A program made the position numbers and the translations under genes. Of a stretch of DNA of 64,000 bases, positions 43,497-52,320 are shown piece by piece. Source of the stretch: Leisingera sp. ANG-M7 (GTDB taxonomy: Bacteria > Pseudomonadota > Alphaproteobacteria > Rhodobacterales > Rhodobacteraceae). Position 1 is the first letter of the stretch. Every line of letters starts with the position of its first letter. The notes under the pieces are model-generated. The model saw nothing but the letters and a program-made list of their open reading frames with translations. It was not told the DNA's origin and searched no databases. The stretch is from contig NZ_JWLI01000016.1 of the NCBI RefSeq assembly GCF_000813965.1, positions 1 through 64,000 on the forward strand, given 5' to 3'.

Positions 43497-44594
43497 TCAA
43501 AGCAGATCGTGGGCGGCCAAAGCACGCTGGATTTCGCGGCGGACCAGTTTGCGCACATTGCGGGTGATACGCTCGCCGAGCGGCCCCTGCAGTTCCTCGC
43601 GCACGATGGAGGCTACCAGGTCGCGCAGGGCGTCCTCGTCGAGGTAGCTGTCGCCCCCCTCGTCCGCCAGGGTGTCCATGGCCGCGCCGGTGACGGCGTC
43701 TTCCACTGCCGCTTCCGCAGAGGCTGCGGCTGTGTCCGGGTTCAGTGCAGCCTCGGGATTGTCCGGGGCTGTGACGGATTCCGGTTCGAAACAGGACGCC
43801 GGAACATCCAGGATTTCTTCTTCTGGGTCCTGTTCGCGGCGCAGCGGCAGCGGCTCGTCGCGCCATTCGATGGTGTCGGCGCCGGCAAAAGGCGCTTCGG
43901 TCTGGCTATCCGGTTCCCAGTCATGTTGCGTGCCGGCCTGCTGGATACTGGCCTGCTGAGTGCTGGCCTGCGCGGCAGAACCGCGCGCCTCCATCTCGGC
44001 GATCTTGCGGACCACGGAGGCGGCCCGGGCGCCGGCAGTGCCGCCCGCGAGCCCGCCGTCCTTGAGCAGGACGGGCGCCGGGTCAGCGGCCTCAATCTCA
44101 GCTTCTCCCGCCGCAGCGCCGCCGTGCCTACCGGCACCGGCCGCGGCTGCAAACAGGGTGTTTTCCGGATTGCCCCAGGGCGCGTCCGGGTTTGCTTGAT
44201 CGGTATCTGCTTGTTCTGTTTCAGACGGATCCGCCGCGGCAGCATTGCGCCGCGACCGGGACAGTTCCCTGTGGTGGCGGAAAGCCAGCGGCGGTTCCTC
44301 AATCAGCAGGCTGTCAGCGTCCTCAGCAGCGGTTCCGGCATCCGCGGCAGCGCCGGAGGCGGTCTGCCGGGGCTCAGCCTGTGATTGCGTTTCCGGCTGC
44401 TCAGCAGGCTCCGCCGCATGGTCAGACGGCAGATCGTTGCGAGTGGCGGATTCCTGCACCCGCAGGGCGGGCGTCAGCACCAGCCGTGCCGCCGGTTCCG
44501 GCGCCGCAGGCTGTTCCCGGGTGTCTTCGCTCACCAACCGGCGGATCGAGGACAGGACATCTTCAATCTCGGCGTGGGTAACTGGGTCGGACAT
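43497..44594 (-). CDS. DUF2497/PopZ-family protein
   Basis: This 365-residue protein has a short conserved N-terminal helix (EIEDVLSSIRRLVSEDTREQ), a long acidic, Pro/Ala/Glu-rich linker (about 25-310) and a C-terminal helical domain (DEDALRDLVASIVREELQGP, then ITRNVRKLVRREIQRALAAH). That three-part architecture is the one of Caulobacter PopZ, which self-assembles at cell poles and anchors the origin. Identity with a working PopZ is not proved; the linker is longer than Caulobacter's. It follows tolC by about 75 bp on the same strand. Confidence 0.78.
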   Translation of the reverse strand: MSDPVTHAEIEDVLSSIRRLVSEDTREQPAAPEPAARLVLTPALRVQESATRNDLPSDHAAEPAEQPETQSQAEPRQTASGAAADAGTAAEDADSLLIEEPPLAFRHHRELSRSRRNAAAADPSETEQADTDQANPDAPWGNPENTLFAAAAGAGRHGGAAAGEAEIEAADPAPVLLKDGGLAGGTAGARAASVVRKIAEMEARGSAAQASTQQASIQQAGTQHDWEPDSQTEAPFAGADTIEWRDEPLPLRREQDPEEEILDVPASCFEPESVTAPDNPEAALNPDTAAASAEAAVEDAVTGAAMDTLADEGGDSYLDEDALRDLVASIVREELQGPLGERITRNVRKLVRREIQRALAAHDLL

Positions 44595-44669
44595 TTATTT
44601 TACCACTCTTGCCTCTTGAGTCAGAGTGTAGCGGCCTTCCCGTCCCCGCACAACAGATAGAGTGAATTG

Positions 44670-46094
44670 TCAGTCCCGCCCCAAGGCCTTGAGCACGCGG
44701 TCCAGATCCTTGCCGCGTTTGCTGTGCTGGGCCGGCGCGTCCTTGACAAGGTTGTAATAGAGCGTCGGATCATAGATCTCCACCGCCAGGCCGAGGTGTT
44801 CGGCAGTCAGCAGGCCCTGCGACTGCAGCAACTGGTAGGCGGCGATGGCCTGGCTGGCGCGGGCGTTCACCTGCTCTGTCTGGGCGTCGAGGTATTCCTG
44901 CTCCGCCTGCAGCACGTCCAGCGTGGTGCGGGCGCCCAAGGTGGCTTCCTCGCGGATACCGTCAAAGGCGACCTTGGAGGCGCGCACCCGTTCGCCCGAG
45001 GAGATCAGGCTGACGCGGGCGGTTTCGGCATTGTAGAAGGCGGCGCTGACCGCCTGGCGCACCGAACGCTGGGTGGTGATCAGGGTGCCGCGCTCCGCAT
45101 CGGCGCTGGCGATGGCGCGGCGCCGGGTGGCGGCGTTGCGGCCGCCGGTATACAGCTCCTGTGACATGATTACCGACGCCGTTGCATCCGAACTGATGCC
45201 GTTGCCATCGTTGATGTCGTCGCTCAGCCCGGCGGTGGCGCGGAAGCTGACGCTCGGCCCCAGGGCGCGGGTTGCGGCCTGGATCAGGATGTCGGCGGCC
45301 TTGACCGCGTGCTGCTGTGCCAGCAGATCCGGCTGGTTGCGCTGCGCAATGGACTGCGCGCGGTCCAGCGAGGAGGACCGGGAGGGCAGACGCGGCTGAC
45401 CGGCAATGCTGCCGGGCGCGTGGCCGACCACCTGCTGATAGGTTGCGCGGGCGGTCAGCAGAGTGCCCTCGGCATCGGTCAGGTTGGCGCGGGCGGCGGC
45501 GACCCGGCTTTCGGCCAGGGCAACATCGGTGCGGGTGACCTCGCCGACCTCGAAACGGTCCTGGGCGGCCTTCTGCTCTTCCTGCAGCAGGCGCAGGTTG
45601 TTGCGGCGCAAGGCGACATTTTCCTGGCCCTGCAGCACGCCGACATAGGCCTGCACCGCGGACAGGAGCACCTGCTGCTCCACGCCGAGCAGCTGCTGGC
45701 GGGTCGCCAGCACCAGCTCTTGCGCGGCGTCCTTGCGCAAGCGCGTCTCGCCGCCGTCATAAAGCAGCTGGGTCAGCTGCAGCTGGGTGCTGATGTCGTT
45801 GCTGGTCAGCTCGTTGAAGGTGCCGAACTGATTGGCGCCGCGGGAATAGCTGTGGCTGGCAGTAACGGTCCATTCGATCAGCGGGCGCAGCTGCGACAGC
45901 GCGATCGCGACATCCTCGTCCGCGACCCGCAGCAGCGCCCGGTTCTGTTCCAGCAGGCCGCTGGTCTTATACGCGCCGATCATCGCATCGGACAGGTTGT
46001 CCGCCGCGGCCTTGAGCGGCATCAGCGCAGTGGCTGTCACGCTGCCGGCAAACACAAAAGCCTTAAACACACTCGCAGGAAATTTCATTCGCAT
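44670..46094 (-). CDS. tolC: TolC-family outer-membrane efflux/secretion channel
   Basis: This 474-residue protein has a signal peptide (about 1-31) and the repeated coiled-coil/beta layout of type I secretion outer-membrane proteins (TIGR01844). Typical segments are NLSDAMIGAYKTSGLLEQNR, QLTQLLYDGGETRLRKDAAQ and the second copy IMSQELYTGGRNAATRRRAI, with the helical GARTTLDVLQAEQEYLDAQT. It would pair with inner-membrane exporters encoded elsewhere. It lies 128 bp after pcm on the same strand; a hairpin (46147-46173) sits between. Confidence 0.92.
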   Translation of the reverse strand: MRMKFPASVFKAFVFAGSVTATALMPLKAAADNLSDAMIGAYKTSGLLEQNRALLRVADEDVAIALSQLRPLIEWTVTASHSYSRGANQFGTFNELTSNDISTQLQLTQLLYDGGETRLRKDAAQELVLATRQQLLGVEQQVLLSAVQAYVGVLQGQENVALRRNNLRLLQEEQKAAQDRFEVGEVTRTDVALAESRVAAARANLTDAEGTLLTARATYQQVVGHAPGSIAGQPRLPSRSSSLDRAQSIAQRNQPDLLAQQHAVKAADILIQAATRALGPSVSFRATAGLSDDINDGNGISSDATASVIMSQELYTGGRNAATRRRAIASADAERGTLITTQRSVRQAVSAAFYNAETARVSLISSGERVRASKVAFDGIREEATLGARTTLDVLQAEQEYLDAQTEQVNARASQAIAAYQLLQSQGLLTAEHLGLAVEIYDPTLYYNLVKDAPAQHSKRGKDLDRVLKALGRD

Positions 46095-46222
46095 CGGTTG
46101 CCTTATCTTTTGCCGCGCCGCCAGCCGCGGTGGTTTGGTCGCTGTCCCGGGCGCCTGAATGCGCAGCGCCCGGCCTCTTCATCGGTGTGCGGCGGTGCCG
46201 CCGCAGCGCCCGGCCCGAAGGC

Positions 46223-46876
46223 TCAGAGCGCGAATTCCTTTGCCGCGGCGAAGCCCGGCAGCACCGGGGCACTGGCGTTGAATTCAAACCGCCAGGAAAT
46301 CCGGCCACCGGTCTTGTAGCCGATCTTCACCTCGCCCAGGCTGCCGGTCATCATCAGCGCGGCGACACGGCCGCCGTCCTTGAGCTGGTCCAGCAACGCT
46401 GCGGGCAGCTCCTCGGCGCCGCCCTGCACAAGGATCACGTCATAGGCGCCGTGTTCCGCCGCGCCTTCGGCCAGCGGGCCGGTGTGCACGATGGCATTGT
46501 CGGCGCCGGTTTCGGACAGCAGTTCCTGGGCGTCCGCGGCCATGTCCTCGTCTTCCTCGACGCCGATCACCATCTGCGCGATCCGCGCCGCAACAGCCGT
46601 GGAATAACCCAGTCCGCAGGCCACATCGAGCACCAGTTCGTCGTTCTGCAGATCCACCGTGTCCAGCATCTTGGCCAGGGTGCGCGGCTCCAGCAGCACC
46701 CGGCCGCCGCCCAGCGGCACGTTCTGGTCCGCATAAGCCCCCTCGCGCTGCGCATCGGGCACGAATTTCTCCCGCGGGACTGCCAGCATGGCCTCAATGA
46801 TGGGGTATTTGGTGACATCCGAAGGACGGATCTGGGTATCCACCATCATGCGGCGGCGCTCAGTGAATTCTGGCAT
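46223..46876 (-). CDS. pcm: Protein-L-isoaspartate O-methyltransferase-family protein
   Basis: The 217-residue SAM enzyme has the PCMT N-terminal segment FTERRRMMVDTQIRPSDVTK, VPREKFVPDAQREGAYADQN, and motif I LVLDVACGLGYSTAVAARIA. In true Pcm this enzyme methylates isoaspartyl residues to start their repair; many alphaproteobacterial members of this length lack confirmed activity. It is placed directly upstream of tolC, an arrangement common in Rhodobacterales. Confidence 0.88.
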   Translation of the reverse strand: MPEFTERRRMMVDTQIRPSDVTKYPIIEAMLAVPREKFVPDAQREGAYADQNVPLGGGRVLLEPRTLAKMLDTVDLQNDELVLDVACGLGYSTAVAARIAQMVIGVEEDEDMAADAQELLSETGADNAIVHTGPLAEGAAEHGAYDVILVQGGAEELPAALLDQLKDGGRVAALMMTGSLGEVKIGYKTGGRISWRFEFNASAPVLPGFAAAKEFAL

Positions 46877-47020
46877 CTGCTAAACTCATTTGTTCAGTCG
46901 GTCAGGCCGGTTGTGGCATATCCCGCCCGGCACGGCAACGGGGCCTGTGCGCGTGAAGGGCTAAAGTAGTGCAGCGCTGCCGCGGGGCAACGGGTCGTTG
47001 CGCGCAGGCGCAAAGCAGAC

Positions 47021-47053
47021 GCAAAAAGGCCAGCAGCCCGGCAGACTGCTGGC
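47021..47053 (-). terminator. Terminator of the first DksA-like gene
   Basis: On the minus strand GCCAGCAG pairs with CTGCTGGC and is followed by CTTTTTGC, about 45 bp after the stop. Confidence 0.82.
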
Positions 47054-47096
47054 AATCGGAGAGAGAAGCACGTCCGCGCCGCTGAGGGCGCCGCGA

Positions 47097-47411
47097 TTAC
47101 TGGGAGCAGGTTTTGCAGAAGGCAGAGGCCGGCCGCTGGTCCAGCCAGTCGTCGCCCATGTCGTCACCGCAAATCCTGCAGTAGCCGTAAGAGCCGTCGC
47201 GCAGGCGGGCCAGCGCAGCCTCGATCCGGCGCAGCTCTTCATGGCTGGCATAAGGCAGAACCTCAATCGCGCAGCCGGCGCCGCGTTCTGACCGCGGCTG
47301 GCGGTGAGACCCCATTCGCCGCGCGCGCGGCGTCTGCCCGGTCCGGGACAGCAGCCCGGCCAGTTGCTGGCGCCGCGTTTCAAGTATTTGTTTTCTGGCG
47401 GAAAAGTCCAT
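47097..47411 (-). CDS. TraR/DksA-family zinc-finger protein (basic-tip variant)
   Basis: The 104-residue protein starts at ATG 47411, nine bases after GGAGG. The N-terminal helix is followed by a coiled-coil region and a C4 zinc finger (CRICGDDMGDD and then CKTC). DksA proteins insert their coiled coil into the RNA polymerase secondary channel. Here the loop of the coiled coil is strongly basic (TPRARRMGSHRQPRSERGAG) and lacks the DxxDxA motif that gives DksA its function, so it may act differently. Confidence 0.82.
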   Translation of the reverse strand: MDFSARKQILETRRQQLAGLLSRTGQTPRARRMGSHRQPRSERGAGCAIEVLPYASHEELRRIEAALARLRDGSYGYCRICGDDMGDDWLDQRPASAFCKTCSQ

Positions 47412-47653
47412 AGTCCATGCCCTCCAGTTCAGGTTTCGCGCAACGTGTCCCTGGGTCAGTTCTATTTCCTTGATCCAAGTCAAGATACTCGCGATTTACG
47501 GGGAATGCACTATCCTATAAGTTGCAAATTTCTGGTAAATGCCCATCGACGGAGGATGCGGGCGGAGGGGCACGGCTGACCTTGGGGAGGCGCAATCGCG
47601 CCTTCCCGCTTTGCCGGAGGCAAGCCTGTGGTTTGACGGGAATGTCAGGCGCG

Positions 47654-47673
47654 GCCCGGCCTTGGGGCCGGGC
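47654..47673 (-). terminator. GC-rich hairpin directly after the unknown 433-residue gene
   Basis: GCCCGGCC-TTGG-GGCCGGGC pairs perfectly, seven bases beyond the stop codon; no T run follows on the minus strand. Confidence 0.45.
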
Positions 47674-47679
47674 GGGAGG

Positions 47680-48981
47680 TTAGATTTCTAGCGTGCTCTC
47701 TGCAGACGCCGGTGTTCGTGCGGGAACGCCTTTGGAAGGCGAAGAAACCTCTCCAAAAATCATGTCGCGATAGTGAGAAATGTTCTCAAGCCGACGCTGT
47801 GTGCCTTCCGCGTCTCCGCTTACGAACCACAGGCCAGTGCAAAGAGCCGCGTACAGTTTCCAGTCGCCCAAGCTTGTGCCCAGTTGCCTCTTGAAGGCAT
47901 CGGAGAAAACCGAGGGTTTTGAGATGCTCGCTTTCTGAAGTTCATTTTCGAGCTGAGCGACTTTCGCATTGAGGCGGCCAATCTCTGCGCGCAGCTGATC
48001 TTCTGTTTCACTCGCAATGGCCCGGTCGCTGGGGGCATCCTGAATTGTTGAATTCACTGCCAGCAGCAAAGCAGGCAAAGCCGTCAGAGGTTCCAGCGCT
48101 TCAGGGAGCGCATTGGCACCGGTTTCCGCATGAAAGCGTTCGATACTCTGGGTGACTTGCGCGGCGAGGCCTTGCAGGCTTGCAGAGGCAATAATCCGGT
48201 TTTCGAATAAGTGGCTTACGGACTTGGGTTCGTGCTTGGGGAACCTTTCCTTGCCTGACGGCGGCGCTTTGAATTCAGCCCTTATACGCTCGATTTCGGC
48301 GGCGACGGCTTCGGGGCCAGCGTCCCAGACTTTTTCGTCGATCGAGGCAACTTGGCATTGGAGGCCCCAGCCAAGGGGGCTTCCCTTAAGAAATCCTAGA
48401 TACCAATCGCGCCAAAATATCCAAGTTTGGTTGCTACCGGCTTTGGTGCCAAAAAGGTGTTCGAAGTCTGCTCTGAGGCTTTGGCTTCTGAACGTGGAAA
48501 GCGGTGCGGAGAAAACGTTTCGAGGTGAATGATTCCTGTCGAAGTGAAGAGTGTCGCAGAACAAATCGCTTTCTTTGTAAGGCAGGTCGTGCCGCAGCTG
48601 GCGATCTCTGGAGTCGACGACAATTTTTTCTGTGCCGCTGCCGTCACTTTGTTCCAACTGCGCTTCGTACAGCGCACCTTCAGCACTGTATTCAACGTGA
48701 AACTCTATGGCGTGCGTGCTTGCATTGAAAACAATCCCGTCTTCCTTTTCGTAAGTCTCCCAGAACAGTTCAGAATTGTTGCCGGGGGAATGCCGCTCTG
48801 GCTCCACGCAAATTCTTAGGACTAGCTTCAAGCTGTTGAGGAGTACTATGTCGCCGCCTCCTGAAGGAGTTTGGCTGAGCAACGAAAAAGCTCTCAAAAA
48901 CACTCTGCCAGCCAAAGCTGATCGTTGCATGTCATTAAGGGATCTAAATTTCTGAAGATCATCCGCAAAGGAGTGCAGCAC
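47680..48981 (-). CDS. Accessory protein of unknown function, WRDWY motif family
   Basis: The 433-residue protein starts at GTG 48981, seven bases after AAGGGA. An N-terminal part begins DDLQKFRSLNDMQRSALAGR. Mid-protein carries IFWRDWYLGFLKGSPLGWGL, then VWDAGPEAVAAEIERIRAEF, a pattern (W-x-x-W-Y, then pocket and WDAGPE) that I recall from a widespread family of hypothetical proteins in many alphaproteobacteria. Near 320-350 there is a coiled coil (QLRAEIGRLNAKVAQLENEL), then a last helical domain (about 360-415). It has no signal or clear enzyme motif. Codon and base use are more AT-rich than flanking core genes, suggesting transfer. Its neighbour lepA is housekeeping. Confidence 0.7.
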   Translation of the reverse strand: MLHSFADDLQKFRSLNDMQRSALAGRVFLRAFSLLSQTPSGGGDIVLLNSLKLVLRICVEPERHSPGNNSELFWETYEKEDGIVFNASTHAIEFHVEYSAEGALYEAQLEQSDGSGTEKIVVDSRDRQLRHDLPYKESDLFCDTLHFDRNHSPRNVFSAPLSTFRSQSLRADFEHLFGTKAGSNQTWIFWRDWYLGFLKGSPLGWGLQCQVASIDEKVWDAGPEAVAAEIERIRAEFKAPPSGKERFPKHEPKSVSHLFENRIIASASLQGLAAQVTQSIERFHAETGANALPEALEPLTALPALLLAVNSTIQDAPSDRAIASETEDQLRAEIGRLNAKVAQLENELQKASISKPSVFSDAFKRQLGTSLGDWKLYAALCTGLWFVSGDAEGTQRRLENISHYRDMIFGEVSSPSKGVPARTPASAESTLEI

Positions 48982-49031
48982 AGTGCGGTCCCTTCTTGAC
49001 CAATACGTGATTCCAAATCATATGCCTCAGC

Positions 49032-50846
49032 ATGACTGACCTCGCTCACATCCGCAATTTCTCCATCGTCGCCCATATCGACCATGGCAAATCCACCCTC
49101 GCTGACCGGCTCATCCAGGAGACCGGAACGGTGAAGGACCGCGATATGAAGGAACAGCTGCTCGACGCCATGGACATCGAGCGCGAGCGCGGGATCACCA
49201 TCAAGGCCAACACCGTGCGCATCGACTACACCGCGCAGAACGGCGAGACCTATGTGCTGAACCTGATCGACACCCCCGGCCACGTCGACTTTGCCTATGA
49301 GGTCTCCCGCTCCATGCGCGCGGTTGAAGGCTCGCTGCTGGTCGTGGACAGCACCCAAGGGGTAGAGGCGCAGACGCTGGCCAACGTATACCAGGCCATC
49401 GACGCGGATCATGAGATCGTGCCGGTCCTGAACAAGATCGACCTGCCGGCCTCCGACTGCGACCGGGTGGCGGAGCAGATCGAGGATGTAATCGGCATCG
49501 ACGCCACCGGCGCCATCCAGGTTTCTGCCAAGACCGGCCAGGGCATCCGCGAAACGCTGGAAAGCATTGTCCAGCACCTGCCTGCACCCGAAGGCACCCG
49601 CGACGCGCCGCTGAAGGCGATGCTGGTGGACTCGTGGTACGACAGCTACCTCGGCGTGATCGTTCTGGTCCGCATCATGGATGGCGTCCTGAAAAAGGGC
49701 ATGCGGGTCAAGTTCATGTCGAACAACACCCTGCACCACGTCGACCGCATCGGCGTGTTCCGCCCTGCCATGCAGGTGGTGGACGAACTGGGCCCGGGTG
49801 AGATCGGCTTCCTCACCGCCTCGATCAAGCAGGTGCGCGACACCCGCGTCGGCGACACCATCACCAACGACCGCAATGGTACCGAGGTGGCGCTGCCGGG
49901 CTTCAAACCCGCCCAGCCGGTGGTGTTCTGCGGATTGTTCCCGGTCGATTCAGCTGAATTCGAGGACCTGCGCGACGCCATCGACAAGCTGGCGCTGAAC
50001 GACGCGTCCTTCTCCTTTGAAATGGAAACCTCCGCCGCGCTTGGCTTCGGCTTCCGCTGCGGCTTCCTCGGCCTCTTGCACCTTGAGGTGATCCGCGACC
50101 GGATCGAACGCGAATACAACATCGAGCTGATCACCACCGCGCCAAGCGTGATCTACCATGTCTACATGAAGGGCAAGGACAACGAGCCCGGCGAGATGAT
50201 CGAGCTGCACAACCCTGCCGACATGCCCGACCCCTCCAAGGTCGACCACATCCAGGAGCCGCGCATCAAGGCGACCATTCTGGTGCCGGACGAATACCTC
50301 GGCGACGTGCTGAAGCTCTGCCAGGACCGCCGCGGCATCCAGATGGACCTGTCCTACGCCGGCTCCCGCGCCATGGTGGTCTATGACCTGCCGCTCAATG
50401 AGGTGGTGTTCGACTTCTACGACCGCCTGAAATCGGTGACCAAGGGTTATGCCTCCTTCGACTACCAGATGACCGGCTACCGCCAGGACAACCTGGTCAA
50501 GATGTCGGTCTTGGTGAATGACGAGCCGGTCGATGCGCTCTCCACCATGGTCCACCGCGACCGGGCAGAGATGCGCGGCCGCGCCATGTGCGAGAAGCTC
50601 AAGGAGCTGATCCCGCGCCACATGTTCAAGATCCCGATCCAGGCCGCCATCGGCGGCAAGGTGATCGCCCGCGAGACCCTGTCTGCCCTGCGCAAGGACG
50701 TGACCGCCAAATGCTACGGCGGTGACGCCACCCGGAAGCGGAAGCTTCTGGACAAGCAGAAAGCGGGCAAGAAGAAGATGCGCCAGTTCGGCAAGGTGGA
50801 CATCCCGCAAGAGGCGTTTATTTCCGCCCTTAAAATGGACAGCTGA
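49032..50846 (+). CDS. lepA: Elongation factor 4 (LepA)
   Basis: This 604-residue translational GTPase has the G1 loop [20 protein letters not shown]2 region [15 protein letters not shown]3 DTPGHVDF and G4 NKIDLPASD, followed by EF-G-like domains and the LepA-specific C-terminal domain ([20 protein letters not shown], then [20 protein letters not shown]). It back-translocates or remodels stalled ribosomes under stress. The start has a poor ribosome-binding site. Its last codons (ALKMDS) and stop lie inside a 17-bp inverted repeat. It is flanked by AT-richer unknown genes on both sides. Confidence 0.98.
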   Translation: MTDLAHIRNFSIVAHIDHGKSTLADRLIQETGTVKDRDMKEQLLDAMDIERERGITIKANTVRIDYTAQNGETYVLNLIDTPGHVDFAYEVSRSMRAVEGSLLVVDSTQGVEAQTLANVYQAIDADHEIVPVLNKIDLPASDCDRVAEQIEDVIGIDATGAIQVSAKTGQGIRETLESIVQHLPAPEGTRDAPLKAMLVDSWYDSYLGVIVLVRIMDGVLKKGMRVKFMSNNTLHHVDRIGVFRPAMQVVDELGPGEIGFLTASIKQVRDTRVGDTITNDRNGTEVALPGFKPAQPVVFCGLFPVDSAEFEDLRDAIDKLALNDASFSFEMETSAALGFGFRCGFLGLLHLEVIRDRIEREYNIELITTAPSVIYHVYMKGKDNEPGEMIELHNPADMPDPSKVDHIQEPRIKATILVPDEYLGDVLKLCQDRRGIQMDLSYAGSRAMVVYDLPLNEVVFDFYDRLKSVTKGYASFDYQMTGYRQDNLVKMSVLVNDEPVDALSTMVHRDRAEMRGRAMCEKLKELIPRHMFKIPIQAAIGGKVIARETLSALRKDVTAKCYGGDATRKRKLLDKQKAGKKKMRQFGKVDIPQEAFISALKMDS

Positions 50847-50864
50847 GGCTGTCCATTTTAAGGG
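50827..50864 (+). terminator. 17-bp inverted repeat spanning the lepA stop codon
   Basis: The arms 50827-50843 and 50848-50864 pair perfectly around the loop TGAG. The left arm encodes the last five residues of LepA. It may act as a terminator or as a 3'-end structure; the T run is short. Confidence 0.6.
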
Positions 50865-50953
50865 ACGGCGGGCGAAAGCGGTTGGCGCAGCCAATTGCGT
50901 GCCCGCACCCCGGCGTTCTGCGGTGGAAACGCTACTTTTCTACTCTTTGCAAG

Positions 50954-50978
50954 ACGGGGCTACGGCCCCGTATTTTGT
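50954..50978 (+). terminator. Terminator-like hairpin downstream of lepA
   Basis: ACGGGGC-TACG-GCCCCGT is followed by ATTTTGTC, so it can end lepA transcripts. Confidence 0.55.
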
Positions 50979-51009
50979 CGCTGACCTATCAAAGTCCCGC
51001 CCGGCCGAG

Positions 51010-51049
51010 AGGCCGGGCAGCGCCCGATCCGCCCCCACGGGCGGGCGCT
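51010..51049 (+). repeat. Direct repeat, left copy (flanks the 280-residue gene)
   Basis: This 40-bp GC-rich unit starts AGGCCGGGCAGCGCCCG and ends GGCGGGCGCT. It contains an inner hairpin (CCGCCC-CCAC-GGGCGG) and outer arms AGCGCCC/GGGCGCT. The right copy at 52042-52082 differs by one substitution and one extra base. Confidence 0.75.
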
Positions 51050-51179
51050 TCGCACCCACCCTCGGACCGGGCGCGACCCTTTGACATTGTGCAAACATTT
51101 GTCGCAAATTCCCGTTGATTTTCTGCCGGTAAGGCTCCAAATTCCCCTCAGGATTGAATTTGAGTGGCGAAAAGCAATT

Positions 51180-52022
51180 ATGGCCGGTGCGATTTCTCAC
51201 GAGCATTTCGAGCATTCGAAGGTAGTACTCACACTTAATCTGGATAATAGCCAGCCAATAGAGCTTGGTGCCTTTGTAAGCGCGTTCACCTCTCTCGCTT
51301 CGGATTATAGAAAGGGGCTGGAGAACAAGGGGCTAGATGCCGAGGCTAAGCTTTACATAACTGAAGTCCGGTCCGGTTCAATTGTTGCGGATTTGATGCC
51401 TGTGATCGCAACAGCTTTCCCGGTGGTCGCAGCTAGTGTCGAGCAATTGGGGCAAGCTGTTGACTTCGTGAACACTTGGGCTGATCGGCTTACAAAATTG
51501 AAAGACGGTTTAGTTCCTGAAGGCCTATCAAAATCCGAACTGAAGACTTTCACAGATGCGGTGCAGGCCGTTGCGAGTGATCCTAATGCAAACCAATTGC
51601 TGGAGGCTGCCACTTTCGAGGATGGAAAACGAAAGGTTAAAGCCGCCTTCAAGTTTACCACTAGCGACGCACGCGCAATCGAAAAAACAATTGAGGGTGA
51701 ATTTAAACGCTTGGAGCAGCAAACCGAGCAGACCCATGAGCGAGTCCTGATGTACTTTACTCGATCAGACATTGGCAACGCGCCAATTGAAAAGCGAAGT
51801 GGCGAGCGTGCTATTATTAGTACAATCTCAGAAAGAGACTTGCCGATTATGTATGCGTCTGAACTGGCAGAGGAAAAAATTAAGCACGAAATTCGGGAGC
51901 CTGACGAAAATATCTACAAGAAGGGCTTCAATGTTGACGTCTCGGTGCAGTTTCGAGGTGAGAAAGCAATTGTTTACAAGGTGTTGGCAGTTCACCAGGT
52001 GATTGACCTACCTGACGAATAG
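51180..52022 (+). CDS. Accessory protein of unknown function between direct repeats
   Basis: The 280-residue protein starts at ATG 51180. It opens MAGAISHEHFEHSKVVLTLN and has FVSAFTSLASDYRKGLENKG, the patterned segment LYITEVRSGSIVADLMPVIA and a membrane-prone or buried helix following it, then ASFKFTTSDARAIEK-type basic helices, RVLMYFTRSDIGNAPIEKRS and the ending YKVLAVHQVIDLPDE. I recall similar full-length hypothetical proteins in other alphaproteobacteria, so it is a real family, but I assign no function. Base composition is clearly more AT-rich than lepA, and 40-bp direct repeats flank the gene, both signs of recent insertion. Confidence 0.75.
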   Translation: MAGAISHEHFEHSKVVLTLNLDNSQPIELGAFVSAFTSLASDYRKGLENKGLDAEAKLYITEVRSGSIVADLMPVIATAFPVVAASVEQLGQAVDFVNTWADRLTKLKDGLVPEGLSKSELKTFTDAVQAVASDPNANQLLEAATFEDGKRKVKAAFKFTTSDARAIEKTIEGEFKRLEQQTEQTHERVLMYFTRSDIGNAPIEKRSGERAIISTISERDLPIMYASELAEEKIKHEIREPDENIYKKGFNVDVSVQFRGEKAIVYKVLAVHQVIDLPDE

Positions 52023-52041
52023 AGGGTATCGCCTGGTCGCC

Positions 52042-52082
52042 AGGCCGGGCAGCGCCCGTCCCGCCCCCACGGGGCGGGCGCT
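52042..52082 (+). repeat. Direct repeat, right copy
   Basis: This 41-bp unit matches the left copy at 51010 except for one substitution and one inserted G. It begins 19 bp after the stop of the 280-residue gene and can form the same hairpins, so it may double as that gene's terminator. Confidence 0.75.
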
Positions 52083-52280
52083 GCCCTCTGCGTGCTGATC
52101 TAAACCTTGCAAAAGCCAGGGTGTCGGGGCGTTGCCTCTCAATATGAGGAGGCGTTATCGCCGCAGGGCAGGCACGCCCTGCGATGTCGGCCAACCGCCG
52201 CTCCTCTCTAAACCTATGTGCGCCACTCTCCGCCCATCCGCGGCCTCTGCGCACCAACCCGCTGAAAACGCACCCGTTCC

Positions 52281-52319
52281 GTGTTATCCTCTACCCCGTT
52301 CATCTGGGGAGGATAACAC
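52281..52319 (+). promoter_or_regulatory. Hairpin that sequesters the Shine-Dalgarno of the following gene
   Basis: GTGTTATCCTC (52281-52291) pairs perfectly over 11 bp with GAGGATAACAC (52309-52319), with CCC/GGG extending into the loop. The right arm contains GGAGG, the ribosome-binding site, and ends one base before the ATG at 52321. In RNA this would block translation until opened. It could alternatively be a DNA operator. Confidence 0.65.
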
Positions 52320-52320
52320 C

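Larger units (their letters stand above)
50847..51179. other. 333-bp stretch after lepA with hairpins and a repeat
   Basis: It holds the right arm of the lepA palindrome, a terminator-like hairpin at 50954-50978, and the first copy of a 40-bp direct repeat at 51010-51049. The plus-strand frames here are shadows. The promoter of the following gene should lie between 51050 and 51170. Confidence 0.6.
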
